A DNA stretch of 64,000 bases from Rhodospirillales bacterium (lineage in GTDB: Bacteria > Pseudomonadota > Alphaproteobacteria > Rhodospirillales_A > JACZKS01): positions 15,462-79,461 of the forward strand of contig JABGRG010000002.1 of NCBI GenBank assembly GCA_018648445.1, read 5' to 3'. Below the pieces are notes generated by a model. The model searched no databases, was not told the DNA's origin, and saw nothing but the letters and a program-made list of their open reading frames with translations. Below are positions 26,684-35,912 of the stretch, one piece after another. The translations under genes were made by a program, and so were the position numbers. Numbering within the stretch: the stretch's first letter is position 1; each line of letters starts with the position of its first letter.

Positions 26684-27985
26684 TCAGCCTCGTAGCACGA
26701 CCGTATTGGGCAGCCACATGACGATCTCGGGGAAGATGGATATCAGGATGGTGAACGTGATCATGATGAAGAAGAACGGCAGCGCTGCCTTGGCGATCCT
26801 GCCGATGCTCTCGCCGGTTAATCCCTGAATGACGAACAGATTGAAGCCGACAGGCGGCGTGATCTGCGCCATTTCAACAACCAGCACGACGAACACGCCG
26901 AACCAGATCGGATCGTAGCCGACCGACATGACCAGCGGCAGCGTAATCGAAAGCGTCATCACGATGCTGGAAAGGCCTTCCAGCACGCAGCCCAGAATGC
27001 CGTAGAAAACCAGAAGAACCACGATGAGTTCGAATGGGCCGAGATTAAGCGCGCCGATCTCCTGGGCGACAAAACGCGGGATGCCCAGGAAGCCCATGGC
27101 CGTGGAAAGGAACACCGCTCCGGCGATGATCAGACCGACCATGCTGGTAGTTCGCGCCGCGCCCATGACAGCGTCCTTGAAATTCTCCCATGTCAGCGAG
27201 CGTTGCATGATGCTGACGAAGAGGGCGCCGAAAACGCCAACGGCGGCGGCTTCCGTCGGACTGGCGATGCCGCCGTACATGGAACCCAGAACCGCGATAA
27301 TCAGGAACAGAACCGGACCCAAATGGCGAAGCGCCGTGATGCGTGCGGCCCAGGTTACGACTTCGGTTGACTTGCCGACGAGATCGGGGTTCATGCGGGC
27401 GCGAACGCCCAGATAGATCATGTAGGTTCCGGCCAGACACAGGCCGGGGATGACACCCGCGATAAACAGCTTCAGGATCGAAACCTGCGCCAGCACGCCG
27501 TAGATGATCATGATGACGCTGGGCGGGATGAGGAAACCGAGCGTTCCCGCGCCGGCCAGCGATCCCATGGCGATGTCGCGGTCGTATCCGCGTTCCAACA
27601 ATTCGGTCAGCGTAATCCGCCCGACGGTCGCCGTGGTGGCCGCAGATGATCCGGAAATGGCCGCAAACAGGGTGCAGCCCATGACGTTGATATGAAGCAG
27701 GCGGCCGGGCAGCCATGTTGTCCATGGGGCCAGGCCGCGAAACAACGACGCAGACAATTTGGTGCGAAACAGGATTTCCGCCATGAAGATGAAAAGCGGT
27801 AGCGCGATCAATTCGGTGCTGGTCAGCGTGTTCCACGACACCTGGGCCAACAGGCGATCAATCGGCATGTTTTTGAACAGCATCAGCGAACTGATGCCAA
27901 CGCCGAACAGGCCCAGGCCGACCCAAACGCCCGAGCCCAGAATAAGGATTAAAAATCCGACAACGGCAAATGCGGCTAGGCTCAC
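26684..27985 (-). CDS. TRAP transporter large permease (DctM), system 1
   Basis: 433-residue integral membrane protein with about 12 hydrophobic segments, the ion-coupled transport subunit of a tripartite (TRAP) importer. 'SGSSAATTATVGRITLTEL' and 'AGTLGFLIPPSVIMIIYG' are family signatures, and 'ITPPVGFNLFVIQGLTG' lies near the C-terminus. GTG start at 27985, 6 bp after dctQ. Substrate is a small carboxylate or amide; the adjacent pxpB suggests 5-oxoproline or a similar lactam. Confidence 0.94.
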   Translation of the reverse strand: MSLAAFAVVGFLILILGSGVWVGLGLFGVGISSLMLFKNMPIDRLLAQVSWNTLTSTELIALPLFIFMAEILFRTKLSASLFRGLAPWTTWLPGRLLHINVMGCTLFAAISGSSAATTATVGRITLTELLERGYDRDIAMGSLAGAGTLGFLIPPSVIMIIYGVLAQVSILKLFIAGVIPGLCLAGTYMIYLGVRARMNPDLVGKSTEVVTWAARITALRHLGPVLFLIIAVLGSMYGGIASPTEAAAVGVFGALFVSIMQRSLTWENFKDAVMGAARTTSMVGLIIAGAVFLSTAMGFLGIPRFVAQEIGALNLGPFELIVVLLVFYGILGCVLEGLSSIVMTLSITLPLVMSVGYDPIWFGVFVVLVVEMAQITPPVGFNLFVIQGLTGESIGRIAKAALPFFFIMITFTILISIFPEIVMWLPNTVVLRG

Positions 27986-27991
27986 GGTCAG

Positions 27992-28513
27992 TTACTCCGG
28001 CAGACCGGACCCGGGGGCCTCGGCATCGGGCTCATCGCCAATCAAAAGGCGGACCAAACGAGCCAAAATTTGAAGAGAAAGAAGGACTGCGCCAATGGCG
28101 ATGATGGCCTGCGGCGGCCACAACAATGTTTCGCTGGGCAGGAAGGTGCGTGCGCCGCGCTCGAAGGATTGGTACGAAAAGTTGACCATCGCTGTGGCGA
28201 CGTAAACGCAAATGAATAAACCGAAAGCCGTGGCCACCACTTCCAAGGGGTGTCTCGCCTTTTCGGGCAGCGCCTCGGCCAGCAGACCGACGCGCACGTG
28301 GCCGCGAACCAGCAACGTATAGGCGGCGGTAAAGAAATAGGCGGTCGCCATCAGATAGGAGCTGTACTCCCAACTGAACACCAGACTAAAATTAAGAAAA
28401 TTACGGCAGACCACTTCGGTCAGCATAAGAACGGACATGAGAAAAAGACTAATTCCGCCGACGACCGAGGCGCCGTATGACAAGCTGTCAATAGCTGAAA
28501 GAATGCGTCTCAT
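27992..28513 (-). CDS. TRAP transporter small permease (DctQ), system 1
   Basis: 173 residues with four membrane segments ('VVGGISLFLMSVLMLTEVV', 'SWEYSSYLMATAYFFTAAY', a third near 'VATAFGLFICVYVATAMV', and 'LLWPPQAIIAIGAVLLSLQ'). 'HVRVGLLAEALPEK' is the conserved DctQ loop. It lies between dctP and dctM, all on the minus strand. The Shine-Dalgarno is weak and a long hairpin precedes it. Confidence 0.92.
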   Translation of the reverse strand: MRRILSAIDSLSYGASVVGGISLFLMSVLMLTEVVCRNFLNFSLVFSWEYSSYLMATAYFFTAAYTLLVRGHVRVGLLAEALPEKARHPLEVVATAFGLFICVYVATAMVNFSYQSFERGARTFLPSETLLWPPQAIIAIGAVLLSLQILARLVRLLIGDEPDAEAPGSGLPE

Positions 28514-28528
28514 TATCCAAACCTAGAG

Positions 28529-28569
28529 CATGCACGGCTCCGACGCAATCGCGCCGATAGCCGTGCATG
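28529..28569 (-). promoter_or_regulatory. Perfect 11-bp inverted repeat between dctP and dctQ (system 1)
   Basis: CATGCACGGCT (28529-28539) is repeated inverted as AGCCGTGCATG (28559-28569) around a 19-base loop, 26 bp past the dctP stop. There is no T-run. This would shield the dctP mRNA 3' end and allow more binding protein than permease. Confidence 0.6.
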
Positions 28570-28595
28570 TCCCAATCAATGGGCGTTTCTAAGTA

Positions 28596-29594
28596 TTACT
28601 TGCCAATGTCCTTGCGGTAGTCGGCGATGGTCTTCGCGGCTTCGGGGCCGGCGCCCTTAAGGTAATCAGCCCACATGACTTCGGCCAATTTGGCGAGGTC
28701 CGTCTTCAATGCGCCAGCCGGGGTGGAGACGCTGATGCCGTTTTTCTTCAGCGTGGCGATTTTCTTTTCGTCTTCGGCCTTGCTCTTGGTCCAGAAAACC
28801 GGCTGCATTTCCTTGCCCAGCTTTTCAATCGCCGCCTGATGCGCGGGCGAAATGTCGTTCCAGGCATCAAGGTTGACGTTGATCATGTTGGACGAAGACT
28901 GCCAGTTGAAACGGCTCATGTATCCGAGGAATTCCCAGAACTTGCCGTCAACACCGGACGAGCTCGACGTGGTCACGCCGGAAATCACGCCCGACGCCAG
29001 CGACGGAACCACTTCGCCCCACGGAAGCTGCAGCGGGGCCGCGCCCAAGCGCGAGAAGAAGTTGTGGCCGTTTTTATCGACAACGCGAAGTTTGAAGCCC
29101 TTGAGGTCGCCGATGACCTTGATTTCGTGCTTCGAATAGACCGCTTGTCCCGGCCACGGCACGACGAAAAGGATCTTCTGGTTGAATTTCTTGGCCAGCT
29201 TGTCGATGCCGGGCCGGAAATATTTATGAAGAACCTCAAGCTCTTCGTAACCCGACGCGAGGTACGGAAGAGATTCAATGCCGAAATATTTATCTTCTCC
29301 GACCTGCTGGTTCATAAGAATATCGGCCATGGGAACGATGCCGTCGCGCACCGCGATCATGCCTTCGGGGCCCTTGATGCCCAGTTCGCCGCCCGGATGG
29401 ACCACGATTTCAACTTCGCCGCCGGTCGCGGCCTTCACCTTCCCGGCGAATTCCTCGGCGTTGGCCACATGGAAGTTTCCGGCCGGCCACGCGATGGACA
29501 TATCCCAAACGGTTTTGGCGGAAGCCTGAAAACCGATAAGCGCAGCGCCGGTCAGCCCCAGCGCCAGTGTTTTCACAATCCCTGAATGTTTCAT
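28596..29594 (-). CDS. TRAP transporter substrate-binding protein (DctP), system 1
   Basis: Periplasmic binding protein, 332 residues from ATG 29594. The start is set by AGGAG just upstream and by the signal peptide (MKHSGIVKTL, cleavage near FQASA); the frame is open 57 codons further. 'TVWDMSIAWPAGNFHV' opens the mature chain. The carboxylate-binding Arg is likely in 'KGFKLRVVDKNGHNF', and 'GVTTSSSSGVDGKFWEF' follows. First gene of the operon dctP-dctQ-dctM-pxpB. Confidence 0.93.
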   Translation of the reverse strand: MKHSGIVKTLALGLTGAALIGFQASAKTVWDMSIAWPAGNFHVANAEEFAGKVKAATGGEVEIVVHPGGELGIKGPEGMIAVRDGIVPMADILMNQQVGEDKYFGIESLPYLASGYEELEVLHKYFRPGIDKLAKKFNQKILFVVPWPGQAVYSKHEIKVIGDLKGFKLRVVDKNGHNFFSRLGAAPLQLPWGEVVPSLASGVISGVTTSSSSGVDGKFWEFLGYMSRFNWQSSSNMINVNLDAWNDISPAHQAAIEKLGKEMQPVFWTKSKAEDEKKIATLKKNGISVSTPAGALKTDLAKLAEVMWADYLKGAGPEAAKTIADYRKDIGK

Positions 29595-29971
29595 TTTCGT
29601 TTCTCCTGAGCCAATAGGCATTGCCGAAGCAAAACCACGAAAAACTGGAATGATAATCCCGGTCCAATTTTTTGAAAGAGTGGCCCCATGAAATATTTCC
29701 ACGCCAGGCCCAGCAATTTTTTTTGGACACTTTTTATTAGTTTCAGTCCAGCCTACCTCTACCAAAATGTCAAGCCGCTTTTCCTGATGGTAGAATGCGG
29801 CTTTATTATGATAGGAAATTGCTGCAAAACCATTCCCCTTTCCGTTAGTCTGGCGGAAAGGCCACGTAGCGGCATGTGGGGAGTTCTCGTAGGTTACGGG
29901 AGGTCTCGCACGTTTTTTGAACGATCATGTGATACCATGCGTTACGCCGATTTTGACAGGGGGAACAAGGA
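29595..29971. other. Intergenic region between divergent dctP (system 1) and pxpA
   Basis: 377 bp holding the leaders of both divergent units. It is AT-richer than its surroundings, with T-tracts around 29717-29734. I see no convincing promoter, operator, RNA gene or coding frame. Confidence 0.5.
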
Positions 29972-30745
29972 ATGGACGTCGTCGATCTTAATTCGGATTT
30001 GGGGGAAAGTTTTGGCGCCTACGTCATCGGCAATGACGAGGAAATGTTCAAGATCATCAGTTCCGCCAATATTGGGTGCGGGTTTCACGGCGGGGATCCG
30101 ATTGTGATGCACAAGACCCTGTCGCTGGCCAAAGAATACGGTGTAGGCGCGGGCGCCCACCCGAGCTTTAATGATCTTTGGGGTTTCGGCCGCCGTCCGA
30201 TCATGGGCGAACGACCCGAGGATATTGAGAAATCCATGATCTATCAGATCGCCGCAATTCAAGGCATGGCAGGCACTTTGGGTATGCGGGTAAGTCATTT
30301 CAAAACCCATGGATCGTTGGGCAATATGGCGGCGGTTGATGCCGATCTGGCGATGGCGTGCGCGCGCGCCGTGAAGGCCATTGACCGCGACCTTCTATTT
30401 ATCGTCATGCCCGGAAACGAGCTTGAGAAAGCGGGCGAAAAGTTGGGCCTGCGCTGCGCCCGTGAAATCTTCGCGGACCGCGCCTACGACGACGACGCCA
30501 ACCTGGTGTCGCGCAAGATCGAGGGCTCCATGATTCACGACCCGGCGGTCGCCGTTCCCAGAATGCTGAAGATCGTCGAGGACGAGGAGATTATCAGCGT
30601 CAACGGCAAGAAACTTCCGGTCGCTATCGATACCATCTGCGTGCATGGCGATAATCCGGCGGCGGTCGACATGGCCCGGCAAATTCGCAATGGCCTGGAA
30701 AGCGCGGGTGTTGCGGTAAGGCCGATGGCCGAAACGCTTGCTTAA
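29972..30745 (+). CDS. pxpA: 5-oxoprolinase subunit A (PxpA, LamB/YcsF family)
   Basis: 257 residues, full length. The N-terminus 'VDLNSDLGESFGAYVIGND' and 'SANIGCGFHGGDP' are the classic LamB/YcsF motifs, with 'GAGAHPSFNDLWGFGRR' and 'VCVHGDNP'-like 'ICVHGDNPAAVDMAR' later. It acts with PxpB and PxpC in 5-oxoproline hydrolysis. It lies between two TRAP operons and is followed at 24 bp by an OsmC gene. pxpB is 3.3 kb away in the opposite operon and pxpC is not seen. Confidence 0.94.
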   Translation: MDVVDLNSDLGESFGAYVIGNDEEMFKIISSANIGCGFHGGDPIVMHKTLSLAKEYGVGAGAHPSFNDLWGFGRRPIMGERPEDIEKSMIYQIAAIQGMAGTLGMRVSHFKTHGSLGNMAAVDADLAMACARAVKAIDRDLLFIVMPGNELEKAGEKLGLRCAREIFADRAYDDDANLVSRKIEGSMIHDPAVAVPRMLKIVEDEEIISVNGKKLPVAIDTICVHGDNPAAVDMARQIRNGLESAGVAVRPMAETLA

Positions 30746-30769
30746 TAAAATCTTGCTGAGGGAAAAAAA

Positions 30770-31186
30770 TTGAAAACAAAAATTCGCTTGGTCGAGGGAA
30801 TGACTTTCCTCGGAGAATCGGAATCCGGCCACGCCGTCGTAATGGACGCCCGCCCCGAATTCGGCGGCAGGAATTTGGGCCCTTCGCCCATGGAAATGAC
30901 CCTCATGGGCATGGGCGGATGCACCTCTATCGATGTCGTTTCAATCCTCAGAAAAGCGCGGCAGGACGTTCAGGGGTGTGAAGCGGAGGTGAATGCCGAA
31001 AAGGCCAGCGACTATCCGACCGTGTTCACCAAAATTCACGTTCATTTCGTTGTCACGGGGCGCGGGCTCAGTCCCAAAAAGGTGCAAAACGCCATAGATC
31101 TTTCGGCACACAAATACTGTTCGGTGTCGATCATGCTGGGCAAGACCGCCGAGATCACCCACGATTTTGAAATCGTGGAGGTCTGA
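30770..31186 (+). CDS. OsmC/Ohr family protein
   Basis: 138 residues from a TTG start preceded by GAGGGA. OsmC-fold peroxidase-like protein with two conserved cysteines, in 'MGGCTSIDVVSIL' and 'HKYCSVSIML', the thiol pair used to reduce organic hydroperoxides. It is closest to the YhfA-like subgroup in motif pattern. It is co-directional with pxpA and convergent with the second TRAP operon (1 bp between stops). A link to 5-oxoproline or glutathione metabolism is only suggested by position. Confidence 0.88.
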   Translation: MKTKIRLVEGMTFLGESESGHAVVMDARPEFGGRNLGPSPMEMTLMGMGGCTSIDVVSILRKARQDVQGCEAEVNAEKASDYPTVFTKIHVHFVVTGRGLSPKKVQNAIDLSAHKYCSVSIMLGKTAEITHDFEIVEV

Positions 31187-31187
31187 G

Positions 31188-32489
31188 TTAACCCATCGTC
31201 GAGGGAAGCCACAAGGCCAGACCGGGAAATGCGGTAATCAACGCGACCATGATCAGGCACGCGATGACGAAGGGGATCGTGCCGATGAAGATTTCGCTCA
31301 ATGGTACGTCGGGTGCCGATTTGTTCATGACGTAGACGTTGAGCCCGATGGGCGGCGTGATCAACGCCAATTCCATCATCATGGTCATGAAGATACCGAA
31401 CCAGATGCGGTCGAACCCCAGCTCCAGCACGATGGGAAAGACGAACGGCAGGGTCAGGATCAACATGCCGAAGGTATCGAGTACCGCGCCCAGCGTCAGA
31501 TACATGAGCGCGAACATGAAGATGACGACGTAGCGGTTGACGTCCTGACCACCAATGAATTGCACCAGGGCGGACGTCACGTCGGTTTGCACCAGAAATC
31601 GGCTTAACAACACGCCGCCCAGCAGAATGGCGAAGACCATGGCGCTGATCAGGCCTGACTGAAAAAGCGAGTCACGCAAACGCGCCCAGGTCAGCCGCCC
31701 CATCAAAGCGGCAACGACGACGACCCCAGCGGCGCCAATGGCGGAGGCTTCGGTCGGTGTGAAAAAGCCGCCATAGATGCCGCCCAGCACGACTCCAAAT
31801 ATAACAGCCGTCGGCAGCAGTTTTTTCAACGAAGCGAGACGTTCGGACCACGGGAACCGAGGGCCCGGGGGGCCCATCTCGCGGTTAAGCACGCACCGAA
31901 CAACGATCATGCCGCAAAAGGCGGCGGCCATGAGGACGCCCGGAATGATCCCGGCGATGAAGAGTTTACCGATGGAGGATTCGGTCCACACCCCGTAGAT
32001 GACCAGCGGAATGCTGGGTGGGATCAGGATGGCCAGCGTTCCCGCGGACGCGAGACTGCCCGTCGCCATCCTCAGGTTATATTTGTACTTGCGCATTTCG
32101 GGCATGACCATGGTGCCCATGGTCGATACGGCGGCGACGCTGGACCCGGTGACGGCACCGAAACCGGCAGACGTGATCACCACCGTTACCGCCAGACCGC
32201 CGGGCATGCGGCCGAACCACTTGTAGACGAAGTCGAATAGATCCGAGGCGATCCCCGTTTGGTAGACCAACTGTCCCATGAAAATGAACAACGGCACAGC
32301 GATCAACAGGAAGTTGGTGCCGATTTCCCAGGCGGTAATCTGGACCAGCACGGCGGTTTGCGGAACGCCCAGAAAAACCGCGTTACCGACAACGCCGACC
32401 ACCGCCAGGGCAAAGGCGATGGGAACCCCGATAAAGATGAGGGCCAGCATCACGAAAACGGCAATGACGCCTGCGATGATGGGGTCCAT
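31188..32489 (-). CDS. TRAP transporter large permease (DctM), system 2
   Basis: 433 residues from ATG 32489. The start is fixed because it overlaps the dctQ stop in TAATG, and because the frame further upstream only reads dctQ out of frame. About 12 membrane segments, family motifs 'AGFGAVTGSSVAAVSTMGT', 'ASAGTLAILIPPSIPLVIYG' and 'ITPPIGLNVYVMNK'. Partner of the small permease and binding protein encoded upstream. Substrate unknown. Confidence 0.93.
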   Translation of the reverse strand: MDPIIAGVIAVFVMLALIFIGVPIAFALAVVGVVGNAVFLGVPQTAVLVQITAWEIGTNFLLIAVPLFIFMGQLVYQTGIASDLFDFVYKWFGRMPGGLAVTVVITSAGFGAVTGSSVAAVSTMGTMVMPEMRKYKYNLRMATGSLASAGTLAILIPPSIPLVIYGVWTESSIGKLFIAGIIPGVLMAAAFCGMIVVRCVLNREMGPPGPRFPWSERLASLKKLLPTAVIFGVVLGGIYGGFFTPTEASAIGAAGVVVVAALMGRLTWARLRDSLFQSGLISAMVFAILLGGVLLSRFLVQTDVTSALVQFIGGQDVNRYVVIFMFALMYLTLGAVLDTFGMLILTLPFVFPIVLELGFDRIWFGIFMTMMMELALITPPIGLNVYVMNKSAPDVPLSEIFIGTIPFVIACLIMVALITAFPGLALWLPSTMG

Positions 32490-33004
32490 TACGTGCCGCC
32501 CCCTGGTTCGTTTCGATCGCAGATTTCGCGCAGGCTTTGCCACATTTGGTGGGCAAACCGGGCACACAAGAAAATGCCGCACAGGCCCATGAAAACCGCG
32601 AACGGCCAATAGGGAATGTCGATCATCTCTGCGCCTTCGCCGTACGCGAACATTTCGGCGCTGCTGCCAAACGCCCCGACGCTGAGAAAGATGGTCACGA
32701 TGAGGCCCGATAGGGCGCTCAGAAGATCGGCCAGATTTTTCCCACGCGCGCCCATGCGCTGGTAAAAAAGCTCCATGCGGATGTGACCGTTTTCGTTGGT
32801 GCACCGCGGAACACTTGCGAAGAAGACAATCATCAACAACAGCGCGCTGACTTCATTGCCCCAAAGAAGAGGTGTGTTGAACCCGTAGCGCAACAGAACG
32901 TCGATGCTGACCAGGATGATCAGCGCGGGAATTCCGGCCAGTGTCCCGGCGGCGTGCATGACCGACGAGAGTCTGCCTGCTGGGTTTGATCCGGTTCGAG
33001 GCAT
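32489..33004 (-). CDS. TRAP transporter small permease (DctQ), system 2
   Basis: 171 residues with four membrane segments ('LAGIPALIILVSIDVLLRY', 'NEVSALLLMIVFFASVP', 'LLSALSGLIVTIFLSVGAF', 'WPFAVFMGLCGIFLCARF'). 'NENGHIRMELFYQRM' is the conserved DctQ loop. Overlaps dctM by one base and is separated from dctP by a terminator-like hairpin. Confidence 0.9.
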   Translation of the reverse strand: MPRTGSNPAGRLSSVMHAAGTLAGIPALIILVSIDVLLRYGFNTPLLWGNEVSALLLMIVFFASVPRCTNENGHIRMELFYQRMGARGKNLADLLSALSGLIVTIFLSVGAFGSSAEMFAYGEGAEMIDIPYWPFAVFMGLCGIFLCARFAHQMWQSLREICDRNEPGGGT

Positions 33005-33020
33005 CTAAATCCGGTATTGG

Positions 33021-33068
33021 GAAAGAAAAAAGAAAGCCACCCGGAAAAATGGCCGTTTTCCGGGCGGC
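33021..33068 (-). terminator. Factor-independent terminator after dctP (system 2)
   Basis: On the minus strand GCCGCCCGGAAAA (33068-33056) pairs with TTTTCCGGGTGGC (33048-33036) with one mismatch. A T-rich run of 15 (TTTCTTTTTTCTTTC, 33035-33021) follows. It sits 15 bp past the dctP stop and before dctQ, so permease genes would be expressed by partial readthrough. Confidence 0.75.
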
Positions 33069-33082
33069 AATCAACGCAAACT

Positions 33083-34234
33083 TTAGAACTTGATGCGGCC
33101 CTGCGCCGGATCTTCGATGATGGTCTTGAAGATTTCGTCGGCGCTCATATCGTTGTACTTGGCCGTAAGTTCCTTAATGTCTGCCAGAAGCGCCTTTGCG
33201 GGAACGCCTTTTTTCTCCTGGTCTTCGGCCCATTTGTTGACGACGGGCTCGAGGGCTTTTCTCCAGCGGGCCAATTCCTCTTTCGGCAGGGTAATCATTT
33301 CTACGCCGTTCTTCTCGTAGATGCCCTTGGCCTTGGTGTGGAAATCGACGCCAATCGTCTTGACGATGGAATAGGCCATGCGGGGCTGGAAGTCGTAGAA
33401 CGCCTGCTTGAGGTCCGGTGGCAGGGCATCGAAAGTCTTTCTGTTGACGCAGGTGTCGATGTGCTGTGCCGAAAGCCCAAGGGTGGTGTGGTACTTGGCC
33501 AGTTCGTAAATCTTGTAGGGGATGAAACCGGGATCGACCCACAAAACAGCGTCGACGATACCCTGCTGCAACGAGGTGTAAATTTCCGGGTACGGAATAT
33601 TGACCAGAACGAACCCCAGCGCCTTGGCCGCTTCCGGTTCAAACCCCTGCGCAAGAACCTTGAGACCCTTCAGGTCTTCGAGCTTGCGGATGGGTTTGCG
33701 GCTCATGATGTCGGACGCGCCGACCAGGGCCATCAGTCCAAAGTAGGTTCCCTGCCGTTCAAATTCCTTACGGAAATACTTGGTGGCCAGTTCCGATACG
33801 ACCTTGACGCCCGCCATTCTGTTCGTCGGCATCACAAACGGCAACTCGAAGACCTTGGTCATGGGGAACCCGCGGGCTTCAAAAGCGACCATACAATACG
33901 AATAGTCCGAGATGCCCGAACGTGCGGCTTTGAAGCCGTCCTTTGCGCCGTGAAGCGTTCCGCCAGCATATTCCTTGATTTTTAGTTTGCCGTTGGTCGC
34001 TTCTTCCAGCCATTTGAACCCGGCGCGCCAAACCGGCGGCACCATGGAAGCGGGAGGTGACGGATGGGCGAACTTCAAGGTTACTGGTTCACCCGAATAG
34101 GTAATTTTTGGCTCCGCGGCAGGGATTTTATGTGCCTGCCAATCGGCAATGGAATCGGCGCAAGCCGTCCCGATGCCCACAGCGAAAATCACGCCGGCGG
34201 AAAAAACCACCGTTCTTTTTATAGAATTTAACAC
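33083..34234 (-). CDS. TRAP transporter substrate-binding protein (DctP), system 2
   Basis: 383 residues from GTG 34234, chosen for the strong GGAGGAGG upstream and the signal peptide that follows (NSIKRTVVFSAGVIF, cleavage near TACA). The frame is open 35 codons further. 'VTLKFAHPSPPASMVPPVW' opens the binding fold; 'DLKGLKVLAQGFEPEAAKAL' and 'GIVDAVLWVDPGFIPYKIYE' are the usual ligand-site and hinge strands. First gene of the second TRAP operon. Ligand unknown. Confidence 0.92.
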   Translation of the reverse strand: MLNSIKRTVVFSAGVIFAVGIGTACADSIADWQAHKIPAAEPKITYSGEPVTLKFAHPSPPASMVPPVWRAGFKWLEEATNGKLKIKEYAGGTLHGAKDGFKAARSGISDYSYCMVAFEARGFPMTKVFELPFVMPTNRMAGVKVVSELATKYFRKEFERQGTYFGLMALVGASDIMSRKPIRKLEDLKGLKVLAQGFEPEAAKALGFVLVNIPYPEIYTSLQQGIVDAVLWVDPGFIPYKIYELAKYHTTLGLSAQHIDTCVNRKTFDALPPDLKQAFYDFQPRMAYSIVKTIGVDFHTKAKGIYEKNGVEMITLPKEELARWRKALEPVVNKWAEDQEKKGVPAKALLADIKELTAKYNDMSADEIFKTIIEDPAQGRIKF

Positions 34235-34808
34235 TCTTGCCTCCTCCCCGTCTGGTGCCGCAAGCCGAGTTGCGCGACCGTATCTTGGCGTTACTCCCAG
34301 CGTCGCTTTTTTTGTGTCGGAAACAACAGCGAAAAACAAATACCCGATACCCCCTTCACAGGATGACCAAACAAGCGTGCAAGGGCAACCGAATACTTTA
34401 ACCTCGCCTGTTCTTGGTCTCGTTTTCTTCTGTTTCCCACGTATTCTTACAATGAAGGCTTGATCTGCAAAATGAAGTTGCTTCTTTCAGCGTAGTAGGT
34501 CGTTATCCTTGAGGGGGAATTACTCGGAATCTTGTTTCTGCGCAGAGAAAGGAACCTACAATTCACCGGGTTCGGACTATCGTTGTGCCCAGAGAATCGA
34601 GTGTTTATTCCGTTCGCTGGAGGAGGCAGGTTCGGCGTTCGATGGAGAGGCTTGCACAAAGTCATCTGCCGTCTCGAAAACCAGCTCTTCATCCTCCCAG
34701 ACATCCAAAAACCCGTCAAAAGGGATAATTGAGCGGGTTGTGGTGAACGAACGGCGGCTGTACGCTAGCTGTTGCACGGTCTGTGAAGAATGATAAGGGC
34801 GTCGTTTT
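34235..34808. other. Intergenic region before the signalling locus
   Basis: 574 bp, lower in GC than the flanking genes. It must hold divergent promoters for dctP (system 2) and the HD-GYP gene. I see no RNA gene or repeat. Short open frames exist on both strands (for example a minus frame at 34577-34720 with an acidic peptide) but lack a supported start. Confidence 0.5.
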
Positions 34809-35912
34809 GTGAATACGCGTGTTTTAATCGTCGATGACGAGGAAGATATACGCTCGCTTCTTTCTGCCGCGTTGGAGCGGACGGGATATGTTTGCACGGA
34901 AGCGGAACGGGCGGAACAAGGGCTCGAAATTTTGTGTGGCGAGGCGGATATCGGAATCGTTCTCGTCGACATCAAGATGCCCGGAATGAGCGGCCTGGAT
35001 TTTATCGCCGAGGCCAACCGCAAATGTGACCGCGAGATCGAGTTTGTCGTTATGACCGGTCACGGCGGCGTCAACGAGGCGGTTCAGGCCCTTCGGCTTT
35101 GTGCCAGTGATTTTCTGTTAAAGCCATTCCAGCTCAATCAGGTTCGCAATTCGGTGGCCAAGTGTGAGGAAAACCTGCGCTTGAAAGCCGAGAAGCTGGA
35201 TGCCCGCAGAAAACTGGAAAACGAACTCCTTTTAAAGAACACCAGGATTGAAGGGCTGGTTCAGGAAGTTGACGTAGCCCGTGCGGAAACCTTGGAAACC
35301 CTGGCAATCGCGGCCGAACACCGAGACAACGAAACGGGCGCGCACATTCGGCGAATCGGCGCATTCTCGGGAATTTTAGCCAATGGGCTGGGCTGGTCCT
35401 CACGCGATATCGAGGCCATCCGGCTGGCGGCCCTGCTTCACGACGTGGGCAAGATCGGGGTCCCGGACAGCATCCTCCTGAAACCGGGGCGCCTGACTGA
35501 CGCTGAAATCCGCACCATGCAAATGCACACCGAAATCGGTAGCAAGATCGTGTCTTCTTCTCAAAACGAGATCATGCACAAGGCGGCGAATATTGCGTTG
35601 TCCCATCACGAAAGATGGGACGGCACCGGATATCCTCGACAGTTGCGCGAAAACGAGATTCCCGCCGAGGCCCGCATCGTCGCCCTTTGTGATTTGTATG
35701 ACGCCCTGCGATCCGCACGGCCCTATAAAAAGCCGATTTCGCACGTCGATACCGTCGCCATAATTCTGGAGGGTGACGGACGGACTTCGCCAGAACACTT
35801 CGACCCGCAAATCCTTTCGCTATTCCGTGAAGGGCACGAAACGTTTGCCGAAAACTATGAGATTTTCTCCGAGGAGGAATCCGTCTTCCGCGGTATTTCG
35901 GAAAACAATTAG
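34809..35912 (+). CDS. Response regulator with HD-GYP phosphodiesterase domain
   Basis: 367 residues from GTG 34809. The receiver domain (1-120) has the acidic pair DD 9-10, phospho-acceptor Asp 54 in 'VLVDIKMPGMSG' and Lys 105. A coiled-coil linker (about 115-165) leads to an HD-GYP domain (about 165-345) with ETGAH (175-179), the HD pair His 211-Asp 212 in 'LLHDVGKIGVPD' and 'HHERWDGTGYP' (266-276). The GYP triad is intact, so it should hydrolyse cyclic di-GMP. It lies upstream of a binding lipoprotein and a hybrid kinase, which is its likely phospho-donor. Confidence 0.93.
   Translation: MNTRVLIVDDEEDIRSLLSAALERTGYVCTEAERAEQGLEILCGEADIGIVLVDIKMPGMSGLDFIAEANRKCDREIEFVVMTGHGGVNEAVQALRLCASDFLLKPFQLNQVRNSVAKCEENLRLKAEKLDARRKLENELLLKNTRIEGLVQEVDVARAETLETLAIAAEHRDNETGAHIRRIGAFSGILANGLGWSSRDIEAIRLAALLHDVGKIGVPDSILLKPGRLTDAEIRTMQMHTEIGSKIVSSSQNEIMHKAANIALSHHERWDGTGYPRQLRENEIPAEARIVALCDLYDALRSARPYKKPISHVDTVAIILEGDGRTSPEHFDPQILSLFREGHETFAENYEIFSEEESVFRGISENN

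Noticed and set aside
34577..35023. Minus-strand frame across the gap into the HD-GYP gene as a small gene
   Set aside because: Its upstream half is antisense to the receiver domain and no start or Shine-Dalgarno supports the intergenic part.
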